Assembly (NCBI GenBank): GCA_949130495.1
Contig: OX422211.1
Location: forward strand, 448,580,719 to 448,644,718
DNA from: Sambucus nigra
Taxonomy: Eukaryota > Streptophyta > Magnoliopsida > Dipsacales > Adoxaceae
Direction of reading: 5' to 3'
DNA: 64,000 nt
How positions within the stretch are numbered: position 1 is the first letter of the stretch; every line of letters begins with the position of its first letter. Positions 55,101 to 64,000 of this stretch are shown piece by piece. The notes beneath the pieces are model-generated. The model saw only the letters and a program-made list of their open reading frames with translations. It had not been told where the DNA came from and searched no databases. Made by a program: the position numbers and the translations under genes.

Positions 55101-57571
55101 TCAAACCCTTCTCTTTCCTTCTTCTTCTTCAAGCTCCCGTATTCCTTAGCGAGAGAAACCTGTGCAAAAACCTCCATTGTTGTCCAGTTCTTTACTCATT
55201 CTCCTCCCTTTCTCATCTATTGCGCCACCACCCATAGTTGTGGTTCTCTATCTTCATTCCCAACCTTTCTTTTATCAAGATTTTTGTACTTTTCCATTGT
55301 CTGCAATGGCCTTCTCAAGCAGCCCTACCACACCTGCCACCAGTGCTACAACAGCCACCCCTGCTGTCACTTCTAGCACCGCTACTGCCCTAGTATCGTT
55401 GCTCTGAATGATGCTAGTCAAGCGCAACTATGCTTTTATCTCCAGGCGCCCATCTTTGACGAAGATGATAAATTTTCAGATGAATGCAAGGCTGTCCACT
55501 TCTCATCCAAGTTCGACCCTTTACTGTTGGGTGATGAGGAAATGGATTCATCAAAGTGAGGCTATCTACCCCCAGAGGGGACTTTGCGTTTTCGTTTAGA
55601 TCGTGGTGAATTCCCTTACTCTCAGATTGACTTCGAAGCACCCTGGGGGTCGCCAACCCATTTTAGTGCATGGCATACACATATGAAGAGTTCTTATGTT
55701 GATGCTCTTGCCAAGGTTGGGCTTCATCGAGCCTACTAGTTTAGGGAGTTCATCCGCTCTACGCACAACACGATATTACAAGTACTTGTTTCCAGATAGA
55801 ACATCACAACTCACACATTTTTTGCTACATGGGGGGAGTTCACCATTACACTGGAGGACGTTTGTGAACTCCATGGGTTTGAGTCCATGGGTGAGTTCAC
55901 ATACCACGATGAGGCTCTGGATACCAAAGAGGCTTCTGATCGAGTTGAGCTTGATCGGATCTATCGCAGTTGCACCGGTTCCTCGAACAAAGCCAGATTT
56001 ACCCCCTTATCAATTATTTTTTCGAAGCTCCAACGCTGAAGGATGTCAATGTTGTAATGAGCCGAGGTAGAGGTACATCCTTGGGACTACCAGCCTACAT
56101 ACTCGTATTGCTTTCACGCTTCTTCCTAACCGAGAAACCCAATGATCAACCCAGGAAGGATTTGATAAATATTTCCATTCGTTTGGTCATAGGGTTCAAC
56201 CTTCCTCTGGCCTCCATTGCCTTAGGGTCCCTCTACACCTGGTAGGATCGAACCCACATAGACATTTCACAATCACCGCGCCGTTAAAACTTGGCCAATT
56301 TTTCCAACACCATTATTCTCACGGGCTTTCTTTACACCCTCTTTCCTACTATTGTCGTCAAGTCAATTTCTTTGCCCATAAGCCAAGGTATCAATCCCCC
56401 ACGCCTCCTATGTTTCCATAAAAAGCAAAGTCTAAAGGAGATAATGGAAGTTTTTGCTCTTCTAGGCTCCTTTGTGATGAGGCCATAAAGTGAGTTTACG
56501 TTTGCCCATAGTTGGGATTTCTTTCCTTCTGCAGCCATAACGAGCAAGTTCATCCCAGCTGTAGAAGATCCCTCACAAGCCGTGGTACTTCTATTTACCC
56601 TAGGGTTTATTCCCTCCTATACTGAATGGGGATACACCTCAGAACCCTATAACCCTGATAGATGCAGTAGGCAGTTCGAGTTTGATCTGGGAGTCCCTCG
56701 ACCTGTGTTTCAACACAACTATGCAAAGGCCACTTTCGCTGAAGCCTGTACCTTCTATACTGCAGCAGCGGTGCTTGGTGTGACGTCTACCATTGATGGG
56801 AGAGTCACCTTTCATAGTGGCACTAGGAATGGAGACGTATTCACCTTTTTCGCCACTAAGTTCCATTTGGGGCACTAGAAATGATCCGTGAGTACATTCA
56901 GTCCCCCCTTAATATCCCCCGGTCCATTCTTTTTCCTCTACTGAACTGGGTCTTAAGGGGAACTCCGTGCTTGGGGTTGAATTTCCTTTGAGTAAAACGA
57001 TTAAAGAGTCTCCCTAGAATCTACCCCATTATTGTCCAATGATTCCCACTGCCACCCTGAAGTCCAAGTCCGCTGCAGCCCCTAAATAGGATCCCCCTTC
57101 AACCGAAGCTGCAACGGGCGAAGGACCTTCTCAGCCACCTGCCAAAAAAGCTAAGAAGTCCAAGTCCTCAAAGTCTAAGCCTTAGGTTCAAGCACAAACT
57201 CCCTTGGAGGCATTTCCTATTGCATTCGTTCCCCCTCCCATGTCTCTAGAGATGGCTGAAGAGCTGAGGAGGCAGGTTGAAGCCGAAGTCCCAAGAATAA
57301 ATACTGAGTTTCAACGGCGCGCTGTCATCGTTCCTCCTTCGACCAATTTTCCCATGATCATGGTTGATCCCAGTGAGCCACTGGAAAAAAGGAGAAGAAG
57401 GTCAAGGTTACCTAAAATTAGTGGTGCAACGAGCTTAAGGAAGAAAATGCTGGGTACTAAGACCCAGAAGAAATAGACGCTTGAGAAACCTCTATCCTCA
57501 GCTCTTTCTGTTGCTGCCTCCTCGCCCCTTCACCAGTGGTTATACCTTCTCATTCTCCCTCTGGATCTGAG

Positions 57572-57659
57572 GTATGTGTGCATTCTTGATTTTTTATTCC
57601 CCTTCTCTTAAGGTGTGTTTCATCTTCTCATTTCTTAATAAGAAAATGTTTTGGTGCAG
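57572..57659 (+). other. Probable intron
   Basis: Donor TCTGAG/GTATGTGTG, acceptor TTTTGGTGCAG, 88 bases, T-rich. Confidence 0.6.
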
Positions 57660-57952
57660 GGAGTTGGAGAAAAAAGGCCCAATCCTCCCAGTCCCCTCGT
57701 AATCTGCTTCGTGGGGGGCATTGCAGTATCTCTCAAGCTGATACCACTCCTCCTCGTTCCCCCATGATAGGCCTTACCTACTCACAGAGATTATCCTCCC
57801 AATGGGCTAAAGAAACTTCTAGGAAGGCTTCTACCATTGAGTCTGCTGAAATGCCTGGTCAACCAGAGGGAACTACTATAGCCTCCTCTGAGTTACCATC
57901 GGAGCAAGAGGTCCCTCTGCCCCTAATTGTGCTCGAGGAGAGTGCCCCATAG

Positions 57953-58032
57953 GTAAATTTCTTGCCAAGTCTTACATCTTTTATTTGTCCCATTATTTTG
58001 TTTATCAATTCTAATATGTTGGGCCATTTTAG
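57953..58032 (+). other. Probable intron
   Basis: Donor CCCATAG/GTAAATTT, acceptor GGCCATTTTAG, 80 bases, T-rich. Confidence 0.55.
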
Positions 58033-58488
58033 GTGGAAGTGGCATCATTGATAGCTAACATTCTCCTTCCTCTTGCATTGTCGAGGCCCCTTACTGCAGT
58101 TCCTCTTTTTGGTGCCATAACAGGGGTAAGTTAGATGAATACCTTCCCCTTATTCTTTTTTCCCCCTTGTGTCTAACACTTGGTTTTACATTTGCATCTT
58201 CCTCCAAGTCTCTCTCTGCCCTTTGCCCTTAGTGGCCTTTTGCTATCTAAGGTCACGGTTGATGCTACTGCTCTTATTGGGGAATCTTTTGAAGGTCCAA
58301 CATCTTCTTTCGATGATGCATCCATATTGGCTTTAGTACCTTATGTTGGCGGGGGAAGTTTGCCTACCGTTAAAGCTTCTTCAGCCAAGGGCCCCGTTGA
58401 AGCTACTAAGGCAATGAGCCCGCCTCCAACGGTTTCTACCATTATGGCCCCCGTGGTGACTCCCGTTCTCGTACCTACTGATACTGAG

Positions 58489-58893
58489 GTACTTCACTAA
58501 TTTCTCTGTATTTCTCAGTTTCTCAAACTTTAACTATGTAGGTGACTTAATCAATGAAAACACTTGTTAAGGTTTTTTCATAAACTCCACCTATATTGGT
58601 GACTTAACAACGAAAACACTTATTAAGGTTTTCCTAAAACTCCACCTAAATCGGTGACTTAACAACGAAACACTTGTTAAGATTTTTCTAAAAACTCCAC
58701 CTATATCGATGACTTAACAACGAAAACACTTGTTAAGATTTTTCCAAAAACTCCACCTATATCGGTGACTTAACAACGAAAACACTTGTTAAGATTTTTC
58801 CAAAAACTCCACCTATATCGGTGACTTAACAACGAAAACATTTGTTAAGATTTGTTTTTTCATAACCTCCATATTTCTTTTAATTCTTCTCAG
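58489..58893 (+). other. Probable intron containing tandem repeats
   Basis: Donor ACTGAG/GTACTTCAC, acceptor TAATTCTTCTCAG. It is 405 bases long. The exons on both sides are in the same phase (PTDTE joins VAREDS), which supports the boundaries. Confidence 0.65.
58530..58868 (+). repeat. Tandem repeat, 55-56-bp unit, about six copies
   Basis: The phrase ctccacctatatcggtgact returns at about 58,585, 58,640, 58,695, 58,751 and 58,807, each followed by taacaacgaaaacacttgtt and a short T/A run. Copies differ by few bases. It lies inside the intron. Confidence 0.95.
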
Positions 58894-59622
58894 GTTGCAC
58901 GAGAGGATTCTCCACCAGTTCCTTCGCCTGTTAGCTCGCCCCATCGGGATCCTGTCGTCACGAAAGATTCTAGCCATATCGAATCTGGGTGCAAGCTTCC
59001 TCTGCTCGACCTGGATCCTCGCGCCTTCTGCCCGATGGTTCTCCAACGTTCCCCTCAAATGCATGCCAACCATCGTTTGGTAGTTGAGAAACTTGCAAAC
59101 TATCATTCGAAAGCATTCACGCTGGATTGCCTTTATTTAAACATCTCAGTTATGAGCTACAAGCTTGAGGGTATGGCCACCGTTGTTGTTGAAATTGCCA
59201 ATACTCCAACTGCGAGCGTTACCAGACCCCTCCTTAACCAATTTCTGGGTTTTCTGAGGGAGTTGGGTCACGACGGCTTCCATTTTGATTGGCTCATCAT
59301 GCATTTAAAGACATTGAAGAGCCAACGATTGGACATCCAGAGGGAACTTTTGCAAAAACATCAGGAGGACCAGCGAGCCGAGGAAGCTAAGCTGGTCAAG
59401 CTAGCTCCTCTTCTAGAAACCATTGATAAAGAGGTGGGGGACCTTAAGGAAGCTCTACGTGAGGCAAAGTCAAAACGAGAGAAACTCCCCATCGAGCTCA
59501 CACAAGCACAAATGAGATTGAAGGTTTCTATGAATGCCCAACGGTCTTGGCAAGAAGCTTCTTCGGGCCTCCCTGAAGATTTTTTCTCTTCCCCAGACCT
59601 ATGGTTTCTACTAGGCCCATGA

Positions 59623-59932
59623 GTTTTTGTATATATTTTTCATTTGTTCTTCTTCTCATGTAATTATTGGGCAATAGCTCCCAATTTTTTAATGCCCCAA
59701 AGTTTATGAATGAAGAAAGATATCAATTTTCTCATGCCATTTCTTTGTGTTACAACCGTTTGCATAGCTTGTGAAGTATTGCAATTTTTTTATCTCTATT
59801 TGAGTTATAATAAAAAGAACTTGCATACTCATCATAAAAAGACCTTGTGTATTCATAATAATCGCCCAATACATCAATGGTCAAACATAATTGCCTACAC
59901 ATGATAGATTTTTAACCATTTATTATTAATCT
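59623..59932. other. Spacer between convergent antisense gene and pol
   Basis: AT-rich 310 bases, with AATGAAGAAA and AATAAA-like signals that could serve as 3' ends for either transcript. No coding sequence seen. Confidence 0.45.
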
Positions 59933-60853
59933 TTAATGGTTGCCTTCATCCATTTTTGAAGTTAAGCAATAACCTGATTCATGAGCCTCTTTTACGATGA
60001 AAGGTCCCTCCCAATTCGCTGCAAACTTAGGTAGAGTAAGCCCCCTAATATGTTTCACTGTCGTCTTAAATACAAGGTCTCCCTCAATGAACTTCCTTGG
60101 TGTCACTAAGTTATCATATGCCCTAGACATCTGTTTTGTATACATTTAAAATTGTTTCATTGCATTATCTCTGTGTTCATCCAATGCTTCCAACTACACA
60201 TGCCTATTCTGAGGGAACATGCTACTTCATAGAGCATATCGAGCAGAGGGAACTTTTAATTCCACTAGGAGAATCGCTTCGGTCCCATAAATAAGAGAGA
60301 ACGGTGTATACCCCATGGGCTTCCTCTTAGTCGTTCGATAGGCCCATAAAATGGCTGGTATCTTGTCATCCCATGATCCAGGGATATCCTCCATCATTTT
60401 AGCTAAGATATTGACCAAAGTTTTATTAATCGCTTCGGCTTGACCGTTTCCCTTTGGGATTGCTACCGTCGAAGTGTGATGGACAATGGAGTATTTGTCT
60501 ATGAGCATCGTTAATTCTGAATTGACAAAAAGGGTTCCATTGTCTAAAAGGATAACCTTTGGGATACCAAAATGACAAATTATGTATTCTGTGATGAAGT
60601 TTCTCACCACCCCCGCGGTTGCCCTTCTCAGTGGTATCACCTCAGCCCACTTTATGAAGCACTTTGTTGCTACTAGTATCCATATCTTCCACCTCGAAGA
60701 AGGGTGTATTGCCCCAACCAGGTCAAACCCCCAAGTGTGAAAATAATAAGGCATTTTTAGGGAGTGTAAGTCCACCGACGGGGCATGGATCATATTTCCA
60801 TGAAGTTGGCAAGCCTTGCACCTTCGAACGAACTCAGCCAAATCTTTCTCCAT
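59933..60853 (-). pseudogene. pol: Integrase, second Tat element
   Basis: On - FVRRCKACQLHGNMIH is the CC half of the zinc domain. The core has WGFDLVGAIHPSSRWK (first Asp), KVILLDNGTLFVNSEL (second Asp), IPKGNGQAEAINKTLV (Glu) and LWAYRTTKRKPMGYTPFSL. The frame 60,145-59,933 gives the C-terminal domain (KFIEGDLVFKTTVKHIRGL, KFAANWEGPFIVKEAH). All three catalytic acids are kept. Between 60,146 and 60,226 the frame is broken by stops. Confidence 0.85.
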
Positions 60854-61586
60854 CGTCGGCCAATACTATCCCAAAGTCATCAAATAATCATATAACTTGG
60901 CCCCTCCAATGTGAGCTGGATCATGCGCCTATTTGAGGACCTCGGTTGCTTCTTCCTTCGTGATACAACGTAATGACATGTTGAAGTATCCCCTTTGATA
61001 GAGCTGTCCCTCCTGAACGAAGAATCTTGGGGCCCTTTACCTGAGTCTTATCACATCAATTTTCTCCATTTGGGACAACTCCATCTTTAATGAAGTCAAT
61101 ATAAGGTTGTCTCCAATCAGGTTGAGCCTCCACGAAGTGACATTCAGTTGACTCGAAGAATAACTAGCATTTTTTGCACTTTCGTTATAGCTCTGCTGCA
61201 TCTTGTTTCATCTTAGGCTAAAAATACCATTCCCTTTGCATTCTTCGGTAGAGGGTTATCTCAGTTGTTTCTTAGTGCTCTTCGTATGTTTTCTTTAATC
61301 TTTGCTCTGCCTCTTCAGGACCGATGCATCTCAACAACCATCCTCCTGTATTTCTGAAGTAAAGGTTTCCCTGGTTTGTAAAGTAATGGGCTAATTCTTT
61401 GAGCCCCATCATTCCTTCACCTTCTATTGGTAGAATTGACTTTACCATCGAAGGAGATGTTCTTCGTTGAATCACGATGGTAGTTATATAGCTCCTCATG
61501 ACTATTTTCTGGGCAATGGTTTCATAGGCGTCTGGGTGACGGTTCATCGTTCTGGGTTGCCTCTTGATCTTGGTCCCATGGAACTG
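60854..61586 (-). pseudogene. pol: Linker between second RNase H and integrase
   Basis: On - it is partly open, with TMNRHPDAYETIAQKIVMRS and then GLKELAHYFTNQGNLYFRN (61,547-61,272), the usual linker preceding the integrase zinc domain in Tat pol. The rest has stops and no motif beyond spacing. Confidence 0.5.
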
Positions 61587-61910
61587 TTAGAGAAGCCTCT
61601 GGATGAGTATTTTGTATGGTGCTAGGTTCGTGTGCTTCAACGCATATTCTCCATTCACTTGCTGAACCACCAAGTTTGAATCCCCTTTGATACAAAGTGA
61701 ACAAATCCCCCTTCGAAGAGCCTCTAACAATCCTAAAACCAATTCTTCATATTCTACCTCATTGTTGGAACAAGGGAAATCTAATTTGTAGGAAAGAAAA
61801 ATCTCCTCCATTCCTTTCGAAAGAATAACCCCTACTCCTCCCTTCCTTTTCGCCGAAGATCCATCAAACTACATCGTCCATTCCTCATCCGTTTCATCTA
61901 GGTGATTGGC
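61587..61910 (-). pseudogene. pol: Second (plant-type) RNase H, second Tat element
   Basis: On - EEWTM.FDGSSAKRKGGVGV, then DFPCSNNEVEYEELVLGLLE and CIKGDSNLVVQQVNGEYALK. This is the Tat-specific additional RNase H with DGSS, NNExEYE and GDS motifs in order. One stop follows WTM and one frame change lies after ILIQRLL. Confidence 0.8.
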
Positions 61911-62537
61911 ATGCAAGTCGTCTCCTGGAATATTTTCTCTAGGTGGCTCAAACGTTACCGAGGGAAAAATAGCCAACAGATCGACGTACGCCTGGCTTTT
62001 GATTGCGCGAGTAACCACGCACTTCAAGTCATATTCGGAGAGGATAAGGAACCATCTAGCTGCCCTGCCAATCAGTATAGTTCTTGCCAGTAAATACTTA
62101 ATAGGATCACATCTAGTTACAATATGTATTGTAAAAGACAGCATATAATGTCTAAGTTTTTGCACTACAAATACTAAGGCTTAACAATGCCTTTCCAAGC
62201 TACTATATCTGACTTATGTCCCATAGATGATCCTGTTGAGGTAGTATACTAGTCGTTCTTGCCCGTTAATCTCTTATGACAACAAAGCTCCCACGGACCT
62301 CATGGTGGATGTGAGGTATAGCTGTAACGGTATTCCTACCTTTGGGGGAACTATGATCTGTGGCAAAACAAGCAGTTTTTTTAGCCCTTCGAGAGACTCC
62401 TGATGAACCTCCTCCCATTTGAACTTCGTGTTCTTTCGCAATAGATGCATCAAAGGATGTGTTATTTCGGCTAATCCAGGCACAAATCTCCTAAGGTAGG
62501 AGACTTTACCGAGGAAACTCTTCAGCTCCTTTGCCGT
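61911..62537 (-). pseudogene. pol: First RNase H and RT connection, second Tat element
   Basis: On - MPGLAEITHPLMHLLRKNTK and QESLEGLKKLLVLPQIIVPP form the RT connection. PLQLYLTSTMRSVGALLS and QKLRHYMLSFTIHIVTRCDP give the RNase H. RAARWFLILSEYDLKCVVT is the end of the domain. Stops and a frame change lie between 62,270 and 62,170. Confidence 0.75.
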
Positions 62538-62818
62538 TCATGGGCATGGCATTTCTAAAATCGCCCGTTGTTTGTCCAGGTCCATCTGCATCCCTTGTCG
62601 ATCAACCACAAACCCTATGAATTTCCCACTTGTCACTCCAAAAACACACTTCAATGGGTTCATCTTCAATTTATACTTCCTGCAACGGGAAAACACCTTC
62701 CTCAAATTGCTCAGATGGGACTCCTCCTTCCTCGATTTGATGACCAAGTCATCCACATAAAATTCCACAAATTTTTGAAAGAAATCATGAAAAATGGCCA
62801 TCATTATTCTTTAGTAAG
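62538..62818 (-). pseudogene. pol: RT palm with catalytic YVDD, second Tat element
   Basis: On - it reads MMAIFHDFFQKFVEFYVDDL and then SRCRKYKLKMNPLKCVFGVT. The YVDD box is intact. Upstream it joins in frame to GLKNSRTTY once the MITE and one target copy are removed, so the RT was split by that insertion. Confidence 0.85.
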
Positions 62819-63220
62819 GTTCTAAATAATGCGAGGCGTGATTGAGGCATGGAGGCCAAGCCTTAAGCCTTAGAAACCTAGGCGGGCCTAGGCGTGAGAA
62901 GGTGTTTAGGCCTTCTTAATATATTTTAATATTTTTTAACCATAACAAGGCTATTAAAATACAAAAATTACACAGATCATAAAAATATGTCTGAATATAT
63001 GCAAATTAAAATACTATTTGATTATTTTGGATGAGATAATGGTTCGGTTTGTAAACAAATTCTTTAAAAGGCGACATCGTTTCACTAAATCATTGTTGTT
63101 TTTAGAAAAAAGTGCGCCTTAAGGGTTTTACCAAGAATAAGGCGTGAAAAGCGTAAGGCGAGGCGTTTCTCCCAAGCCTTAAGCCTAGGCGTGCCTAGGC
63201 GGGTTTTTTAGAACAGTGTT
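62819..63220. mobile_element. TAGGCG-rich MITE, copy 3, inside RT
   Basis: The ends gttctaaataatgcgaggcg and ttttttagaacagtgt are inverted. The flanks tctttagtaag (62,808-62,818 and 63,221-63,231) are identical over 11-12 bases. The length is about 402 bp, and no frame was seen. Interior phrases (aggcgggcctaggcgtgag, aaggcgtgaaaagcg) match copies 1 and 2. Confidence 0.9.
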
Positions 63221-63232
63221 CTTTAGTAAGTT

Positions 63233-64000
63233 GTCCTAGAGTTCTTGAGTCCAAACGGCATCACCTTGTACATAAAGTTGCCCAACGGGGTTCTGAACGC
63301 TATTTTCTCTGCATTCATGAGGTCCATCTTGATCTGGTTGTACCCTACATACCCATCCATGAAGTTATACATCTCATGACCTGTCGTGCATCTATTAGGC
63401 TATTGATAGAGGGCAGAGGGAACTCGTATTTAGGGCAAGCTCTATTCAAATCTCTGAAGTCCACACAGATCCTTATTTGGTTTTTGTCTTTCTTCCCCAC
63501 CGGGACAATACTGGATAGCTAAAGTGGGTGTTGTATCGGTGTGATGAAACCTGTCGTTAGTAAGCATTGAAACTCTTCCTTGATCTTCAAATCTAGCTTA
63601 GGTTTGTACATTCTAGTCGCTTGTTTCACCGAAATGGCTGAAGGCATTACGTTCAACTTGTGGCAGCTTACTTCCTCATCCAGCCCCTCCATCTTTGTGT
63701 ATTTCCACGTGAAGATGTCTATAAACTCCTGAATCAACTCAACCAAGGCCTCTCGTTTCTCCTTACTGATATCCTTTGAGATGAATATGGGCCTTGGATC
63801 TCCCCCTTCTTTGGCCAGATTAAAATGTTCTAGTTCTTGTGCCTGCGGTTTCGATCGATCCATCATGTACTCTAGTTCTTCAGTAACTTCCTCCACCAAT
63901 TCCTGTATGCTGGAGTTGTCTATCACCATGCATTGTCCCCGTTGATCCACTAGAAAGCATTCATATATCGGGTCAACCTCATCATCAGTTTCCTCGACCG
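63233..64000 (-). pseudogene. pol: RT N-terminal part, second Tat element
   Basis: On - GDPRPIFISKDISKEKREAL, FIDIFTWKYTKMEGLDEEVS and SVKQATRMYKPKLDLKIKEE are the pre-RT and first finger motifs. IRICVDFRDLNRACPKYEFP follows in the 63,480-63,400 region, then the MGLKNSRTTY-type strand near the MITE. Stops lie after PIQHPL and in the 63,300-63,400 part. The protease and gag lie outside the window. Confidence 0.8.

Larger units (their letters stand above)
55305..59622 (+). pseudogene. Antisense gene of the second Tat element, plant-mobile-domain-like, with introns
   Basis: A likely start is MAFSSSPTTPATSATTATPA (55,305). After one frame change the frame reads YLPPEGTLRFRLDRGEFPYS, then THTFFATWGEFTITLEDVCE and LHGFESMGEFTYHDE, the pattern of the plant mobile domain (PMD, PF10536). 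A Lys/Pro/Ser-rich middle follows, then a C-terminal coiled coil (KLVKLAPLLETIDKEVGDL, EALREAKSKREKLPIELTQA), ending LWFLLGP at 59,620. GT-AG introns fit at 57,572-57,659, 57,953-58,032, about 58,126-58,251 and 58,489-58,893. Several stops and frameshifts between 55.4 and 57.5 kb make it a pseudogene. It converges on pol. Its role is unknown. Confidence 0.65.
53270..64000 (-). mobile_element. Second Ty3/gypsy Tat-type element, 5' part outside window
   Basis: On - RT, RNase H, second RNase H and integrase run from 64,000 to 59,933. An oppositely directed gene follows at 55.1-59.6 kb, then an LTR-like region. This repeats the architecture of the first Tat element in the opposite orientation, but sequence and tandem repeats differ, so it is another family. 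Gag, protease and the 5' LTR lie beyond base 64,000. Several stops and a MITE in RT make it inactive. Confidence 0.85.

Noticed and set aside
60664..60936. A 90-codon frame on +
   Set aside because: It is opposite the integrase of the second Tat element, whose catalytic motifs are on -.
1..64000. tRNA, rRNA or other structural RNA genes
   Set aside because: No tRNA box A/B pairing with a cloverleaf and no rRNA-like segment was noticed; a covariance-model search was not possible here.

Overview
This is plant nuclear DNA: AT-rich, with no intact host gene, and made almost entirely of nested and decayed mobile elements. Plant origin is shown by two Ty3/gypsy elements of the Tat type (pol with a second, plant-specific RNase H), a Ty1/copia Sirevirus, a second Ty1/copia element, an integrated Caulimoviridae-type pararetrovirus, hAT and Mutator-like non-autonomous elements, a Helitron terminus and a DUF674 fragment. 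DUF674 and the general composition suggest a eudicot; the species cannot be named from the sequence alone.

Layout. 1-18,718: the 3' part of a Tat-type gypsy element on + (gag, PR, RT, RNase H, second RNase H, INT), then tandem repeats, an antisense gene with introns on -, and a 3' LTR at 18,257-18,718. The antisense gene is split by a Sirevirus (5,678-14,471, - strand). That Sirevirus contains a solo LTR inside its gag (11,850-12,848, perfect 5-bp target duplication), a Tekay/Del-like LTR segment carrying a 59-bp minisatellite, and has lost its pol. 18.7-25.3 kb: a hAT MITE (19,247-19,825), a Mutator-like element with long inverted ends (21,259-22,789), a probable solo LTR with GC-rich tandem repeats (23.0-23.9 kb), a TAGGCG-rich repeat and an RNase H fragment. 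25.3-38.7 kb: an endogenous pararetrovirus on -, interrupted by a 2.8-kb solo LTR and a small MITE. It has small 5' ORFs, a movement/coat/protease/RT/RNase H region and two unrecognised downstream ORFs. 38.7-43.3 kb: a foldback element, an L1-type LINE fragment, a hAT MITE and a possible host exon. 43,273-50,308: a nearly complete Ty1/copia element on - with target duplication AGGTG. 50.3-53.2 kb: a DUF674 fragment and a Helitron 3' end. 53.3-64.0 kb: a second Tat-type gypsy element on -, again with an intron-containing antisense gene (55.1-59.6 kb, + strand, plant-mobile-domain-like) downstream of pol; its RT is split by another copy of the TAGGCG-rich MITE.

The two Tat elements share one architecture: pol in one direction, then an oppositely directed gene with what look like its own TATA box and introns, then the 3' LTR. 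Introns can survive an RNA-based life cycle only if they lie antisense to the genomic transcript, so the arrangement makes sense. In several nested cases the host reading frame closes again once the insert and one target-site copy are removed, which gives a reliable relative order of insertions. Most coding regions carry scattered stops and frameshifts. The 43-50 kb copia element is the least decayed.
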